From the NCBI RefSeq assembly GCF_902809835.1, contig NZ_CADDWM010000010.1:124001-188000 (forward strand): a DNA stretch of 64,000 bases, read 5' to 3'. The notes beneath the pieces were generated by a model, which made no database searches, had not been told where the DNA came from, and was given only the letters and a program-made list of their open reading frames with translations. Position 1 is the first letter of the stretch, and the number at the start of each line of letters is the position of its first letter. Below, in pieces: positions 49,623 through 59,623 of this stretch. Source of the stretch: Agromyces sp. Marseille-P2726. GTDB taxonomy: Bacteria > Actinomycetota > Actinomycetes > Actinomycetales > Microbacteriaceae. The position numbers were made by a program, and so were the translations under genes.

Positions 49623-51752
49623 TTGGCCCAGACGAGGCAGCGCCAGCGTACGCGTTCGCGCGACGATGACGCACCGATCATCCCGATCCTCGCGCGCAAG
49701 GTGCGCGAGGTCGAGACGAAGGCGCAGAAGGGGAAGCTCGGCCCCACGAATCGAACGAAGTTCCAGGTCATCGCGCTGTTGATGCGCGAGGAGCGGGCGC
49801 GCGTGAAGGCCGACGCTGAAGTGACGGATGCCACGAGGGTCGAGCTCCTCAAACGACTCGACGGCATCGCGCAGATCCTCGCGAAGACCGCAGCTCGCGA
49901 TACGAGCCTCATCGCCCTGCTCGAGCCCGATGCCTCGATCTCGACGGTCGCACAGCGCTTCCGCCGCGACTGGCTGATCGAGTCGGGCGCCGAACTGAGC
50001 CCCGATGAGCTGATCATCACCCGCGAGCCCGAGCAGAAGCCAGAGCTCGCCGAGAATCAGGTGATTCCGGCATCCGTGCGCTCGCGGCAGCTCGCGAACC
50101 CGTTCCTCGCCCCCGACTTCGCCACGCCGGCGGCCCCGGCGGTGCCGATTCGCCGGTTGGCGAACTGGGAGCTGCTCGGCCCGCTCTTCAAGTCCTTCGA
50201 GATGGGCTCCGGGGGCCAGGCCGCCACGATGGAGCTTCCCGAAGCACCCGCCATCGATCGGCTCTCGCCGCGGGGGCTCGAGCTCATGAAGCACCAGATC
50301 CGCTTCATCGAGGCCGCCCGGCTGGGCCACCGCACGTTCCTCCTCGCCGACGAGCCCGGACTCGGCAAGACCGCCCAGTCGGTGCTCGCGGCATCCGTCG
50401 CCGATGCCTACCCGCTGCTGGCCGTCGTGCCGAACGTCGTGAAGATGAACTGGGCGCGCGAGGTCGAGCGGTGGACCCCGCACCGACGGGCCACCGTCAT
50501 CCACGGCGACGGCGAGACGCTCGATGCGTTCGCCGACGTCGTCGTCGTGAACTACGACGTGCTCGACCGCCACATGGCGTGGCTCTCGACCATGGGATTC
50601 CGGGGCATGGTCGTCGATGAGGCGCACTTCATCAAGAACCTGCAGTCGCAGCGATCCCGCAACGTGCTCGCGCTGTCGGAGCGCATCCGGCAGACGACGC
50701 CCGGTGGCGACCCGCTGCTGCTGGCACTCACCGGCACGCCGCTCATCAACGACGTCGACGACTTCCGGGCGATCTGGCAGTTCCTCGGCTGGATCGACGG
50801 CGACAAGCCGGCGCCTCGCCTGCTCGCCAAGCTCGAAGAGACGGGGCTCACGCCGGCCGACCACGGGTTCTATCCCGAGGCACGCCGCACGGTCATCGAC
50901 CTCGGCATCGTGCGTCGCCGCAAGGTCGACGTCGCCGCCGACCTGCCCGACAAGCGCATCGCCGACCTGCCCGTCGAACTCGACGACGAGCTCGGGCGCT
51001 CGGTGCGTGCAGCCGAACGAGAGCTCGGCAACCGCCTCGCCGGTCGCTTCCGGGCCCTGGTGGAATCCCGCGGCCTCCGAGTCGGCAACCTCGATGAGGA
51101 CCAGCGCGATCAGTTCATCCGGGCCGTCGCCAGTGCCGAGCTCGACGAATCGAAGTCGTCGAAGTCGGGTGAGAACGTGTTCACCATGGTGCGGCGGATC
51201 GGTCAGGCAAAGGCCGGGCTCGCGACCGACTACGCGGCGCAGCTCGCGCACTCCGTCGGCAAGGTCGTGTTCTTCGCCAAGCACATCGACGTCATGGACC
51301 AGGCTGAAGCGGCCCTCGCGGCACGCGAGCTCCGGACGGTGTCGCTGCGTGGCGACCAGACGGCGCTGCAGCGCCAGGCCGCGATCGACGCGTTCAACAA
51401 GGACCCCGAGGTGGCGGTCGCCGTCTGCTCGCTGACCGCGGCGGGCGTCGGCGTGAACCTGCAGGCGGCATCGAACGTCGTGCTCGCCGAGCTCAGCTGG
51501 ACCGCCGCCGAACAGACTCAGGCGATCGACCGCGTGCACCGCATCGGGCAGGACGAGCCCGTGACCGCATGGCGGATCATCGCCGCGCACACCATCGACG
51601 CCCGCATCGCCGAGCTCATCGACTCCAAGCAGGGTCTCGCCGCGAGGGCGCTCGACGGCAGCGAGGTCGAGGCGGGCTCCGCCGACTCGGTGCAGCTCGA
51701 CGCGCTGCAGCACCTGCTGCGAGCCGCGCTCGACGGCGAGCTCTCGCTATAG
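49623..51752 (+). CDS. SNF2-family DEAD/DEAH helicase
   Basis: A 709-residue helicase. After a 190-residue N-terminal region of unknown role comes a Swi2/Snf2 ATPase. Walker A is DEPGLGKT (Asp243-Thr250, Lys249; the family normally has DEMGLGKT), motif II is DEAH (332-335), motif III is LTGTPL, and motif VI is QAIDRVHRIGQ (about 633-643). SNF2 proteins translocate on double-stranded DNA to remodel protein-DNA complexes. No nuclease, methylase or other defence gene is adjacent, so a housekeeping or repair role is as likely as a defence one. The start is TTG. Confidence 0.88.
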   Translation: MAQTRQRQRTRSRDDDAPIIPILARKVREVETKAQKGKLGPTNRTKFQVIALLMREERARVKADAEVTDATRVELLKRLDGIAQILAKTAARDTSLIALLEPDASISTVAQRFRRDWLIESGAELSPDELIITREPEQKPELAENQVIPASVRSRQLANPFLAPDFATPAAPAVPIRRLANWELLGPLFKSFEMGSGGQAATMELPEAPAIDRLSPRGLELMKHQIRFIEAARLGHRTFLLADEPGLGKTAQSVLAASVADAYPLLAVVPNVVKMNWAREVERWTPHRRATVIHGDGETLDAFADVVVVNYDVLDRHMAWLSTMGFRGMVVDEAHFIKNLQSQRSRNVLALSERIRQTTPGGDPLLLALTGTPLINDVDDFRAIWQFLGWIDGDKPAPRLLAKLEETGLTPADHGFYPEARRTVIDLGIVRRRKVDVAADLPDKRIADLPVELDDELGRSVRAAERELGNRLAGRFRALVESRGLRVGNLDEDQRDQFIRAVASAELDESKSSKSGENVFTMVRRIGQAKAGLATDYAAQLAHSVGKVVFFAKHIDVMDQAEAALAARELRTVSLRGDQTALQRQAAIDAFNKDPEVAVAVCSLTAAGVGVNLQAASNVVLAELSWTAAEQTQAIDRVHRIGQDEPVTAWRIIAAHTIDARIAELIDSKQGLAARALDGSEVEAGSADSVQLDALQHLLRAALDGELSL

Positions 51753-51830
51753 ACTGCGGCAGTCGAAGCGCCCCGTCGTCGTGGCCACGGCACCAGCAGG
51801 TTTCGTACGAGCACCTTGGAGTCGACCACC

Positions 51831-52862
51831 ATGAAGATCGGGATCCTCACGAGCGGAGGCGACTGCCCCGGCCTCAACGCCGTCATCCGCGGCGCCGTGC
51901 TCGAGGGCGTCATCACGCACGACGCCGAGTTCGTGGGATTCCGGTGGGGCTGGCGCGGGGTCGTCGAGGGCGACTTCATGCCGATCACGCGGCATGACGT
52001 GCGCGGCCTGTCGAAGCAGGGCGGAACGATCCTGGGGTCGAGCCGCACGAACCCCTACGAGGGCGAGGGAGGCGGTCCCGAGAACATCCAGCGGATGCTC
52101 GCCGACAACGGCATCGATGCGATCATCGCCATCGGGGGTGAAGGCACGCTCACCGCTGCCGGCCGCCTGCACGACGAGGGCGGCATCAACATCATCGGCG
52201 TCCCGAAGACGATCGACAACGACCTCGCTGCGACCGACTACTCGTTCGGATTCGACACGGCGGTCGAGATCGCGACCGAGGCCATCGACCGCCTCCGCAC
52301 GACGGCCGAATCGCACGGCCGCTGCATGGTCCTCGAGGTCATGGGCCGGCACGTCGGCTGGATCGCGCTGCACTCGGGCATGGCCGGGGGCGCGCACGCC
52401 ATCCTGATCCCCGAGCAGCCGCAGTCGATCGAGCAGATCTGCGAATGGGTCCTGTCGGTGCGCGACCGCGGCCGCGCACCACTCGTCGTGGTCGCCGAGG
52501 GCTTCCGCCTCCCCGACATGGAGAGCGCGCACTCGCACAAGGGTCTCGATGCCTTCAACCGGCCGCGCCTCGGCGGCATCGCCGAGCGCCTCGCACCCAT
52601 GATCGAGGAGGGCACCGGCATCGAGTCGCGTGCCACCGTGCTCGGCCACATCCAGCGGGGCGGTGCGCCGTCGGCGTACGATCGGGTGCTCGCGACACGC
52701 CTCGGCATGCATGCGGTCGACGCGGTCTACGAGAACGCGTGGGGCTCGATGGTCACGCTCCGCGGCACCGACATCAAGACGGTCTCGATCGCCGAGGCGG
52801 TGGGCAGCCTCAACAGCGTTCCTCCGCACCGCTACGACGAGGCGAAGATCCTCTTCGGTTGA
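51831..52862 (+). CDS. pfkA: 6-phosphofructokinase (group III, probably ATP-dependent)
   Basis: Glycolytic enzyme of 343 residues. It has the N-terminal GILTSGGDCPGLNAVIRG, a nucleotide-site motif GGEGT (102-106), PKTIDNDL with the catalytic Asp, and MGRHVGW. The Gly after Glu104 together with the Lys in PKTIDND is the mixed pattern seen in ATP-dependent Streptomyces enzymes; pyrophosphate-dependent relatives have Asp in place of that Gly. The ATG at 51831 has GGAG eight bases upstream. A TTG at 51816 is also in frame. Confidence 0.93.
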   Translation: MKIGILTSGGDCPGLNAVIRGAVLEGVITHDAEFVGFRWGWRGVVEGDFMPITRHDVRGLSKQGGTILGSSRTNPYEGEGGGPENIQRMLADNGIDAIIAIGGEGTLTAAGRLHDEGGINIIGVPKTIDNDLAATDYSFGFDTAVEIATEAIDRLRTTAESHGRCMVLEVMGRHVGWIALHSGMAGGAHAILIPEQPQSIEQICEWVLSVRDRGRAPLVVVAEGFRLPDMESAHSHKGLDAFNRPRLGGIAERLAPMIEEGTGIESRATVLGHIQRGGAPSAYDRVLATRLGMHAVDAVYENAWGSMVTLRGTDIKTVSIAEAVGSLNSVPPHRYDEAKILFG

Positions 52863-52869
52863 GCGACGG

Positions 52870-53352
52870 ATGCCGCTGCCCCAGGTCTGCGTCTGCTACC
52901 TCCTGCGCGAGCGGGCGGGAGGCGCCGAGGTGCTGCTCGGCCGTAAGAAGCACGGCCTCGGCGCCGGGAACTACGTCGGGCTCGGCGGCAAGCTCGAGCC
53001 GGGGGAGTCGGCCGTCGACGCCGCCGTGCGCGAGGTGTTCGAGGAGGCCGGGGTCGTCGTTGCGGCATCCGACCTCGAGCCACGCGGACGGCTCACCTAT
53101 CACTTCCCGCACCGCGAGGCGTGGAGCCAGGAGTCGAGCGTGTTCGTGTGCCGCACCTGGCAGGGCGAGCCGACCGGATCCGACGAGCTCGATCCCGAGT
53201 GGTTCGCCATCGACTCGGTGCCGTTCGGCGAGATGTGGGATGACGCGCGTCGATGGCTGCCCGACGTGCTCGCGGGCGGGCGCGTGCGCCGCACGTTCGT
53301 GTTCGGACCCGACCTCGCGACCGTGGTGGAGGAGCGCGATCCGGTCGCGTAG
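52870..53352 (+). CDS. NUDIX hydrolase, MTH1/MutT-like
   Basis: A 160-residue hydrolase with a complete Nudix box (Gly40, Glu46, Arg54-Glu55, Glu58-Glu59, Gly61). The stretch LLGRKKHGLGAGNYVGLGGK resembles the human MTH1 8-oxo-dGTP pyrophosphatase, so sanitising oxidised nucleotides is a reasonable guess. It starts eight bases after the pfkA stop and may be translationally coupled to it. The spacing to the next gene suggests it ends that unit. Confidence 0.87.
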   Translation: MPLPQVCVCYLLRERAGGAEVLLGRKKHGLGAGNYVGLGGKLEPGESAVDAAVREVFEEAGVVVAASDLEPRGRLTYHFPHREAWSQESSVFVCRTWQGEPTGSDELDPEWFAIDSVPFGEMWDDARRWLPDVLAGGRVRRTFVFGPDLATVVEERDPVA

Positions 53353-53440
53353 TATCGACGAGCACGGCGCTCGCCGTTCCCGCATCCACGTCCGCTGAAC
53401 CCCTCGGTAGAACCAACCACCGTTTCAGAGAAAGACGCCG

Positions 53441-54619
53441 GTGGAACTCACCCTCATCGTCGTGCTGGTCATCGCACTGGCCCTCTTCTTCGACTTCACG
53501 AACGGCTTCCACGACACCGCCAACGCCATGGCGACGCCGATCGCGACGGGCGCGCTGCGGCCGAAGGTCGCGGTCGGTCTCGCCGCCATCCTGAACCTCA
53601 TCGGCGCCTTCCTCTCGACCGAGGTCGCGAAGACCATCTCGGGCGGCATCATCAAGGAGGGCGACGGCGGGGTCCTCATCACGCCCGAGCTGATCTTCGC
53701 CGGCCTCATCGGCGCGATCGTGTGGAACATGGTGACCTGGTTGCTCGGCCTGCCATCGTCGTCGAGCCATGCGTTGTTCGGCGGCCTGATCGGCGCTGCG
53801 CTCGTCGGGTTCGGCCTGCAGGCCATCGACTTCGGCGTCGTCCTGTCGAAGGTCATCCTGCCCGCGATCCTCGCGCCACTCACCGCCGGGCTGATCGCCT
53901 TCGCCGCGACGCGGCTCGCGTACTCGATCACGCGTCGTTCCGACGGCAGGCCCGACGGGCGTGACGGCTTCCGCTACGGCCAGATCTTCTCCAGCTCGCT
54001 CGTGGCGCTGGCCCACGGAACGAACGACGCCCAGAAGACGATGGGCGTCATCACCCTCACACTCATCTCCGTCGGCCTGCAGCCGGTCGGCACGGGGCCC
54101 GAGTTCTGGGTCATCGTGGTGTGCGCGGTCGCGATCGCCCTCGGCACGTACATGGGCGGATGGCGCATCATCAAGACCCTCGGCACAGGCCTCACCGACG
54201 TGAAGCCGGCCCAGGGCTTCGCCGCCGAGACCTCGACCGCCGCCACGATCCTCGCGTCGAGCCACGTCGGCTTCGCGCTCTCGACCACCCAGGTCGCGTC
54301 GGGGTCGGTCATCGGGTCGGGCCTCGGGCGCCGCGGCTCCAAGGTGCGGTGGCGCACCGCGGGGCGCATCGGCGTCGGCTGGCTGATGACCCTGCCTGCG
54401 GCGGGCACGGTCGGGGCGCTCGCGGCCGTGGTCGCACACCTCGGCGTCATCGGCATCATGATCGACACGATCGTCGGCGTCGTGGTCATCGTCGGGATCT
54501 TCCTCTGGTCGCGTCGCAACGAGGTGTCGCACAAGAACGTGGTGAGCGAGGTCGCCGTCGCGGGCCGCGCCGTCAAGATCAAGCCCGGCTCCAAGTCGAG
54601 GAAGAAGGCCAAGCTGTGA
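53441..54619 (+). CDS. pitA: Inorganic phosphate transporter (PiT family)
   Basis: A 392-residue permease with ten to twelve hydrophobic segments. Both copies of the PiT signature are present: DFTNGFHDTANAMATPI near residues 17-33 and ALAHGTNDAQKTMGVITL near residues 188-205. Members carry phosphate, often as a metal complex, with protons or cations. The GTG start lies 88 bases after the NUDIX gene. The stop overlaps the small membrane protein gene by four bases. Confidence 0.95.
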   Translation: MELTLIVVLVIALALFFDFTNGFHDTANAMATPIATGALRPKVAVGLAAILNLIGAFLSTEVAKTISGGIIKEGDGGVLITPELIFAGLIGAIVWNMVTWLLGLPSSSSHALFGGLIGAALVGFGLQAIDFGVVLSKVILPAILAPLTAGLIAFAATRLAYSITRRSDGRPDGRDGFRYGQIFSSSLVALAHGTNDAQKTMGVITLTLISVGLQPVGTGPEFWVIVVCAVAIALGTYMGGWRIIKTLGTGLTDVKPAQGFAAETSTAATILASSHVGFALSTTQVASGSVIGSGLGRRGSKVRWRTAGRIGVGWLMTLPAAGTVGALAAVVAHLGVIGIMIDTIVGVVVIVGIFLWSRRNEVSHKNVVSEVAVAGRAVKIKPGSKSRKKAKL

Positions 54620-54966
54620 TCGACTGGCTCGCGTTCCTCGTCGTCTTCGTTTCGGCGCTCCTCGCGGCGACGATCGTCGTGAGCGCCTACGCGCTGGGCC
54701 TGCGCCTCCTGACGGCGTCGGGCCGAACGCCGATCGTGACGCCGGCCGAGTTCACCGATGCGATCGCCGTGGTGACGCCGGCGCAGATCCGGAAGGCCGA
54801 GAAGCGGGCGGCGAAGGCCGCGAAGAAGAACCCGCTCACCGACGGCCAGAAGACCGCAGCGTACGTGAGCGCGTGGGCGTGCTTCGCCATCGCCGGCCTC
54901 GCCGTGGTGGTCGGCATCTGGCTCATCGTCGGGGAGCACGTGCTGAGGCTCCTCGGAGGGTCCTGA
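54616..54966 (+). CDS. Small membrane protein coupled to the phosphate transporter
   Basis: A 116-residue protein with a membrane helix at each end and a basic middle (RKAEKRAAKAAKKNPLTDGQ). It starts at a GTG overlapping the pitA stop. Equivalent small proteins commonly follow pitA in Microbacteriaceae (from memory). It may be an accessory subunit, but no function is known. Confidence 0.75.
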   Translation: MIDWLAFLVVFVSALLAATIVVSAYALGLRLLTASGRTPIVTPAEFTDAIAVVTPAQIRKAEKRAAKAAKKNPLTDGQKTAAYVSAWACFAIAGLAVVVGIWLIVGEHVLRLLGGS

Positions 54967-55067
54967 CGGCGGACCTCCTCCCGGCGGATGCGGGGGATAG
55001 CCCCATACCTCGGCGCCCCGGGCATCCGTAGCGTGGAATCACACCCCACGAACAGGAGATCACCACC

Positions 55068-55394
55068 ATGACCACCGCAACCCCCACCCAGCCGCAGGCG
55101 CCCTTCGCCGAGGCGAATCCGTACGCGGCCGCCTCTGCGCCCGTGACGGAGTCGCGCGGGTTCAGCATCGCGAGCCTCGTGCTCGGCCTCGTCTCCATTG
55201 TCGCGAGCTACACCTTCGTGGTGCCGGTCGTCGGTCTCGTGCTCGGCATCATGGCCCTGAGCCGCGAGCCCGCATCGCGGAGCATGGCGATCTGGGGCAT
55301 CGTCCTCAACGGCGTGATGCTCGCTGGTGCGCTGCTCGTCGGCATCGGCGCGACCCTCTTCGGTCTCGCGATGCTGCCGTTCGCATTCCTCTGA
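55068..55394 (+). CDS. DUF4190 domain-containing membrane protein
   Basis: A 108-residue protein. A Pro/Ala-rich, polar N-terminus of about 35 residues precedes two membrane helices (SIASLVLGLVSIVASYTFVV and AIWGIVLNGVMLAGALLVGI), the DUF4190 pattern. CAGGAG precedes the ATG. The function of the family is unknown. It is followed by a clear terminator hairpin. Confidence 0.82.
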   Translation: MTTATPTQPQAPFAEANPYAAASAPVTESRGFSIASLVLGLVSIVASYTFVVPVVGLVLGIMALSREPASRSMAIWGIVLNGVMLAGALLVGIGATLFGLAMLPFAFL

Positions 55395-55407
55395 CCAGGG
55401 CCCGACT

Positions 55408-55440
55408 CGGGCCGCGCCCCCGGCTTCGGGGCGCGGCCCG
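55408..55440 (+). terminator. Rho-independent-type terminator after the DUF4190 gene
   Basis: Thirteen perfect pairs (55408-55420 with 55428-55440) around a 7-base loop, followed by TTTCTC. This is the clearest terminator in the window. Confidence 0.8.
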
Positions 55441-55572
55441 TTTCTCGTGTCAGCGGTAGGCTCGAGTGAGAACAGCGCGGCGATCCCGCGGCAACCCGAG
55501 GCGATGGAGCCGATACCAGTGTCGATGACCCGACCAGAACACCTGTCCGATCCCACGACCGCAGAGGACACC

Positions 55573-57039
55573 GTGGCGAAATCCGAATCCACCCGGTCCG
55601 CCACTCGCACCGAGACCGATTCCCTGGGCAGCGTCGAGGTGCCGGCCGATGCCTATTGGGGCGTCCACACCATGCGGGCGCTCGAGAACTTCCCCATCTC
55701 GAAGCGGCCGATCTCGGTCTACCCCGAGCTCGTGGTGGCGCTCGCCCAGGTCAAGCAGGCCGCGGCTCGGGCCAACAAAGACGTGGGCGCGCTCGACCCG
55801 CAGAAGCAGGTCTGGATCGACGAGGCGTGCCAGCGCATCATCGACGGCGAGTTCCATGACCAGTTCCTGGTCGGCGTGATCCAGGGCGGCGCGGGCACTT
55901 CGACGAACATGAACGCGAACGAGGTCATCACGAACGTCGCGCTCGAGGTCGCCGGATACGCCAAGGGCCGGTACGACATCCTGCATCCGATCGACGACGT
56001 CAACCGCAGCCAGTCGACCAACGACACGTACCCGACCGCCGTGAAGCTGGCGATGACGGCGTCGCTCACGACCATGCTCGAGCAGCTCGACCAGCTGCGC
56101 ATCTCGTTCGGTCGCAAGGGGCGCGAATTCCGCAGCGTCCTGAAGGTCGGGCGAACGCAGATGCAGGACGCGGTCCCGATGACGCTCGGCCAGGAGTTCC
56201 ACGGCTACGCCACGACCCTCGGCGAAGACATCGCGCGACTGCGCGAGACCATCAAGCTGCTGTCGGAGGTGAACCTCGGCGGTACGGCGGTCGGCACCGG
56301 CATCACGGCCGATCCCGGCTACTCGTCCGCCGTTGTGCGGCACCTCAGCGAGATCGCGGGCCGGCCGCTCGAGATCGCGCCCGACCTCGTCGAGGCGACG
56401 AGCGACACCGGCGTGTTCATGACGTTCTCGAGCGCGCTGAAGCGCAGCGCGATCAAGCTGTCGAAGATCTGCAACGACCTGCGCCTGCTGTCGTCGGGCC
56501 CGCAGGCCGGCCTCGGCGAGATCCACCTGCCCCCCAAGCAGGCCGGCTCGTCCATCATGCCCGGCAAGGTGAACCCGGTCATCCCCGAGGCCGTCTCGCA
56601 GGTCGCCTATTCGGTTGCGGGGGCCGATGTCACCGTCATGATGGCCGCCGAGAACGGGCAGCTGCAGCTCAACGCGTTCGAGCCGGTGATCGCCCACTCC
56701 CTGCTCCAGTCCATCACGTGGATGCGCCAGGCCTGCTGGACGCTGCGCGTCAACTGCGTCGACGGCATCACGGCGAACACCGAGCACCTCGAAGCACAGG
56801 TCGCCTCGAGCGTGGGCGTGGTGACCGCGCTGATCCCGTTCATCGGCTACACCGAGGCGGCGAAGATCGCGAAGGCCGCGCTCGCGACCGGGCACCCGGT
56901 CGCCGACCTCGTGGTCGAGGCGGGCCTCATGACGCGCGAGGAGGTCACCCGCCAGCTGGTGCCCGAGCGCCTGTCGGGCGTGCGCCCGGTCACGGAGGCG
57001 ATGCCGGTGATCGAGCGCAAGGGCGAGCCGAGCGAGTGA
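55573..57039 (+). CDS. aspA: Aspartate ammonia-lyase
   Basis: Enzyme that converts aspartate to fumarate and ammonia. The N-terminal GVHTMRALENFPIS is typical of AspA; fumarase C has a Gln-Thr pair there. The superfamily signature GSSIMPGKVNP (about 325-335) is intact. Length 488. The start is uncertain: GTG 55573 with AGAGGA upstream gives the usual short N-terminus before TETDSLGSVEVP, while ATGs at 55525 and 55504 would add 16 or 23 residues. The fumarase alternative is less likely. Confidence 0.88.
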   Translation: MAKSESTRSATRTETDSLGSVEVPADAYWGVHTMRALENFPISKRPISVYPELVVALAQVKQAAARANKDVGALDPQKQVWIDEACQRIIDGEFHDQFLVGVIQGGAGTSTNMNANEVITNVALEVAGYAKGRYDILHPIDDVNRSQSTNDTYPTAVKLAMTASLTTMLEQLDQLRISFGRKGREFRSVLKVGRTQMQDAVPMTLGQEFHGYATTLGEDIARLRETIKLLSEVNLGGTAVGTGITADPGYSSAVVRHLSEIAGRPLEIAPDLVEATSDTGVFMTFSSALKRSAIKLSKICNDLRLLSSGPQAGLGEIHLPPKQAGSSIMPGKVNPVIPEAVSQVAYSVAGADVTVMMAAENGQLQLNAFEPVIAHSLLQSITWMRQACWTLRVNCVDGITANTEHLEAQVASSVGVVTALIPFIGYTEAAKIAKAALATGHPVADLVVEAGLMTREEVTRQLVPERLSGVRPVTEAMPVIERKGEPSE

Positions 57040-57047
57040 GGCTGCGC

Positions 57048-57923
57048 CTACACGACGCGGCAGTGCGTCGTCAGTGAGCCGATGCCCTCGATCGTCACGG
57101 AGACCGTCGATCCGTCGCGGAGGAAGACCTGGGGGTTGCGGGAGTAGCCCGCGCCGCCAGGGCTTCCCGTCGAGATGAGGGTGCCCGGAGGAATCGTGGC
57201 CGATCGCGACAGGTACGAGATGATCTCCGCGACGCTGCGCACCATCTCGTTCGTCGACGCGTCCTGCAGGATCCGACCATCGAGGTTCGTGGTGAGCCAG
57301 AGGTCTTGCGGGTCGGGAATCTCGTCAGCCGTCACGACGACCGGCCCCGTCGGCGTGAAGCCGTCGAACGACTTGCATCGCGACCACTGGGCCTCGCTGA
57401 ACTGGATGTCGCGGGCGGTGATGTCGTTCACCACGGTGTAGCCCCACACGTAGTCGAGGGCGTCGCGTGCGTGCACGTGCCGCGCGGGGCGGCCGATGAT
57501 GACGCCGAGCTCCGCCTCGTAATCGACCTGGCTCGAGAGGTCCTCGGGCCACGCCGTCGTGGAGCCGTGGCCGGCGAGCGAGTTCGGCCAGAGCGAGAAG
57601 ATCGTCATCGCGGTCTCGGACCGCAGCTTCAGCTCGGAGGCGTGGGCCGCGTAGTTCGCTCCGATGGCGATGACCTGCGCGGGCCGGAGCACCGCCGACG
57701 AGTGCCGCAGATCGGAGACCGGAATGAGCTCGGCGCCGCCGGCGAGGGCGGCATCGACGGCCTCGCGGGCCTCGGTCAGTCCGTGATCGCCGCGTTCGAT
57801 GAGGTCCTGCAGGTCGCGGGGCGGCGTGGGCATGATGTCGTCGAGGAAGAGCGCGGCCTCCGCCACCACCACCGCGAGTCGAGGGGTTGACTGGCCTTCG
57901 ACTCTGAGGTGTGCGAATCTCAC
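57048..57923 (-). CDS. Fumarylacetoacetate hydrolase family protein
   Basis: A 291-residue FAH-domain enzyme. The metal-binding acidic residues are in DYEAELGVIIGR, and GYTVVNDITARDIQ, KSFDGFTPTGPVV and STGSPGGAGYSR are the usual family blocks. Members cleave carbon-carbon bonds or tautomerise or decarboxylate 2-oxo acids; the substrate is not set by sequence. The GTG start at 57923 follows TAGCCT (57930-57935) by six bases. It converges with aspA. Confidence 0.85.
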   Translation of the reverse strand: MRFAHLRVEGQSTPRLAVVVAEAALFLDDIMPTPPRDLQDLIERGDHGLTEAREAVDAALAGGAELIPVSDLRHSSAVLRPAQVIAIGANYAAHASELKLRSETAMTIFSLWPNSLAGHGSTTAWPEDLSSQVDYEAELGVIIGRPARHVHARDALDYVWGYTVVNDITARDIQFSEAQWSRCKSFDGFTPTGPVVVTADEIPDPQDLWLTTNLDGRILQDASTNEMVRSVAEIISYLSRSATIPPGTLISTGSPGGAGYSRNPQVFLRDGSTVSVTIEGIGSLTTHCRVV

Positions 57924-58036
57924 CGATCTAGGCTATCGGGCGATCTCCACACGAAAGTTGTTCGAAGGGCACAACGAAGGCGCTCGGATCTGCCCGGTGT
58001 CGACACGTTCGCCGCGGCGTCGCCGAAGCAGGGAGA

Positions 58037-59548
58037 TCAGGCGGCCGCCCGCCACAGATGCATCGACGCGTAGCTGCGCCAGGGAGCCCATCGGGCGCCG
58101 TACGCGCGGAGCGCCTTCGGCTCGCGGGGCAGCCCGAGCGCCGCCGCACCGTTGCGGAGCGCCAGGTCGCTCGCGAGGAGGATGTCGGGCGCACGTGTGA
58201 CGCGCATGGCGATGTAACCCGCCGTCCACGGACCGATGCCGGGCACCGCGAGGAGCTCGGCCTGGAGGTCGAGGCGCTCACGCTCGGGCGCGACGACGAG
58301 TTCGCCGTCGGCGAGCCGCCTTGCGACGTCGAGGATGGTGCGAATGCGCGCGGCTGGCCCGCGCAGCACGCGCTCGCCGCCGGCGGCGATCTCGGCCGCG
58401 CTGGGGAACAGCACGTGGGGACCGGGATCGTCGCCTCCGACGCGCTCGCCGAGCGCGTCGGCCAGGCGTGCGAGCGCGGTGCGGGCGGCCCGGACCGAAA
58501 CCTGCTGGCCGACGAGGGCGCGGATGACGAGCTCGTGCGGATCGAGGCATCCGGGTACGCGAATGCCCGGAACCGCCTCGACCGAGGCCGCGAGCGCCGG
58601 ATCGGCAGCCAGGGCGGCATCGATCGCGACGGCATCGGCGTCGAGGTCGAAGAGGCGACGCACCCGCGCGACGAGCGGCGGCAGATCGGAGAGGGAGGTG
58701 AGTCGTGCCGTCACCTCGACGGTGGGCGCATTCGCGTCGCCGCCCGTCTGGAGCCGAACGGAGGCGGGCCCGGAGGGCAGTCGCAGGGTGCGGGCGTAGT
58801 GCGCCGGCCCGGCGTCTTCGACGCCGTCGAGCGCACGCGCCGCGAGCCACGCGAAGACCCCGGCCGCGTCGAACGGCGCTCGTGCAGGCAGCCGCAGGTG
58901 CACCGTGCTCGCGTCGGCATCGGCGGGAACCCGATGCCGCAGTCGTGCGGCGGCGCGGAGCTCGAGCGGGCTGCGCTCGTAGACCGCTCGGATCGTGTCG
59001 TTGAACTGGCGGATGCTGCCGAAACCCGATGCGAAGGCCACGTCGGACGCCTGCAGCGACGTCGAGGTGAGCAGTTCGCGGGCCGTCTGCGCTCGGTGGG
59101 CTCGCGACAGGGCGAGCGGACCCGCGCCGAGCTCGGCCGTGAGCACGCGGGTGAGGTGCCGCGTCGTGTAGCCCAGACGTGCGGCCAGCCCGGGTACGCC
59201 CTCGCGCTCGACGACGCCGTCGGCGATGAGGCGCATGGCCCGTGCGGCGAGATCGTCGCGCAAGTCCCACTCGGGCGAACCCGGCACGGCGTCGGGCAGG
59301 CATCGCTTGCACGCGCGAAGGCCCGCCTCGTGGGCGGCGGCCGCGGTGAGGTAGAAGCTCACGTTCGAGGGCTTGGGAGCGACTGCCGGGCAGCTGGGCC
59401 GGCAGTAGATGCCCGTGGAGTGCACGCCGGTGATGAACTGCCCGTCGAATCGAGCATCGCGAGCCTGCATCGCCCGATATCGTTCGGCGAACACCGGGTC
59501 GGCGAGCGGGTCGGCCGCGCTCGGGCCGAGGCGTTGCTGCGTGCTCAT
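58037..59548 (-). CDS. alkA: Ada-AlkA fusion: methylphosphotriester-sensing regulator and 3-methyladenine DNA glycosylase
   Basis: A 503-residue fusion for alkylation-damage response. The N-terminal Ada zinc domain has Cys49, Cys53, Cys80 and Cys83, spaced as in E. coli Ada; Cys49 would accept the methyl group. An AraC-type helix-turn-helix follows (about 110-200). The C-terminal AlkA glycosylase has the helix-hairpin-helix [13 protein letters not shown] and the catalytic Asp in [11 protein letters not shown]. No O6-methylguanine methyltransferase domain is present. This fusion is common in actinobacteria. No other repair gene is adjacent. Confidence 0.92.
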   Translation of the reverse strand: MSTQQRLGPSAADPLADPVFAERYRAMQARDARFDGQFITGVHSTGIYCRPSCPAVAPKPSNVSFYLTAAAAHEAGLRACKRCLPDAVPGSPEWDLRDDLAARAMRLIADGVVEREGVPGLAARLGYTTRHLTRVLTAELGAGPLALSRAHRAQTARELLTSTSLQASDVAFASGFGSIRQFNDTIRAVYERSPLELRAAARLRHRVPADADASTVHLRLPARAPFDAAGVFAWLAARALDGVEDAGPAHYARTLRLPSGPASVRLQTGGDANAPTVEVTARLTSLSDLPPLVARVRRLFDLDADAVAIDAALAADPALAASVEAVPGIRVPGCLDPHELVIRALVGQQVSVRAARTALARLADALGERVGGDDPGPHVLFPSAAEIAAGGERVLRGPAARIRTILDVARRLADGELVVAPERERLDLQAELLAVPGIGPWTAGYIAMRVTRAPDILLASDLALRNGAAALGLPREPKALRAYGARWAPWRSYASMHLWRAAA

Positions 59549-59623
59549 GCCACAAGCCTCCCACGCGCCACCGACATCGACTGGCGGGAATCGGACACGG
59601 CCCGAGCGGTCTAGGGTTTAGGG

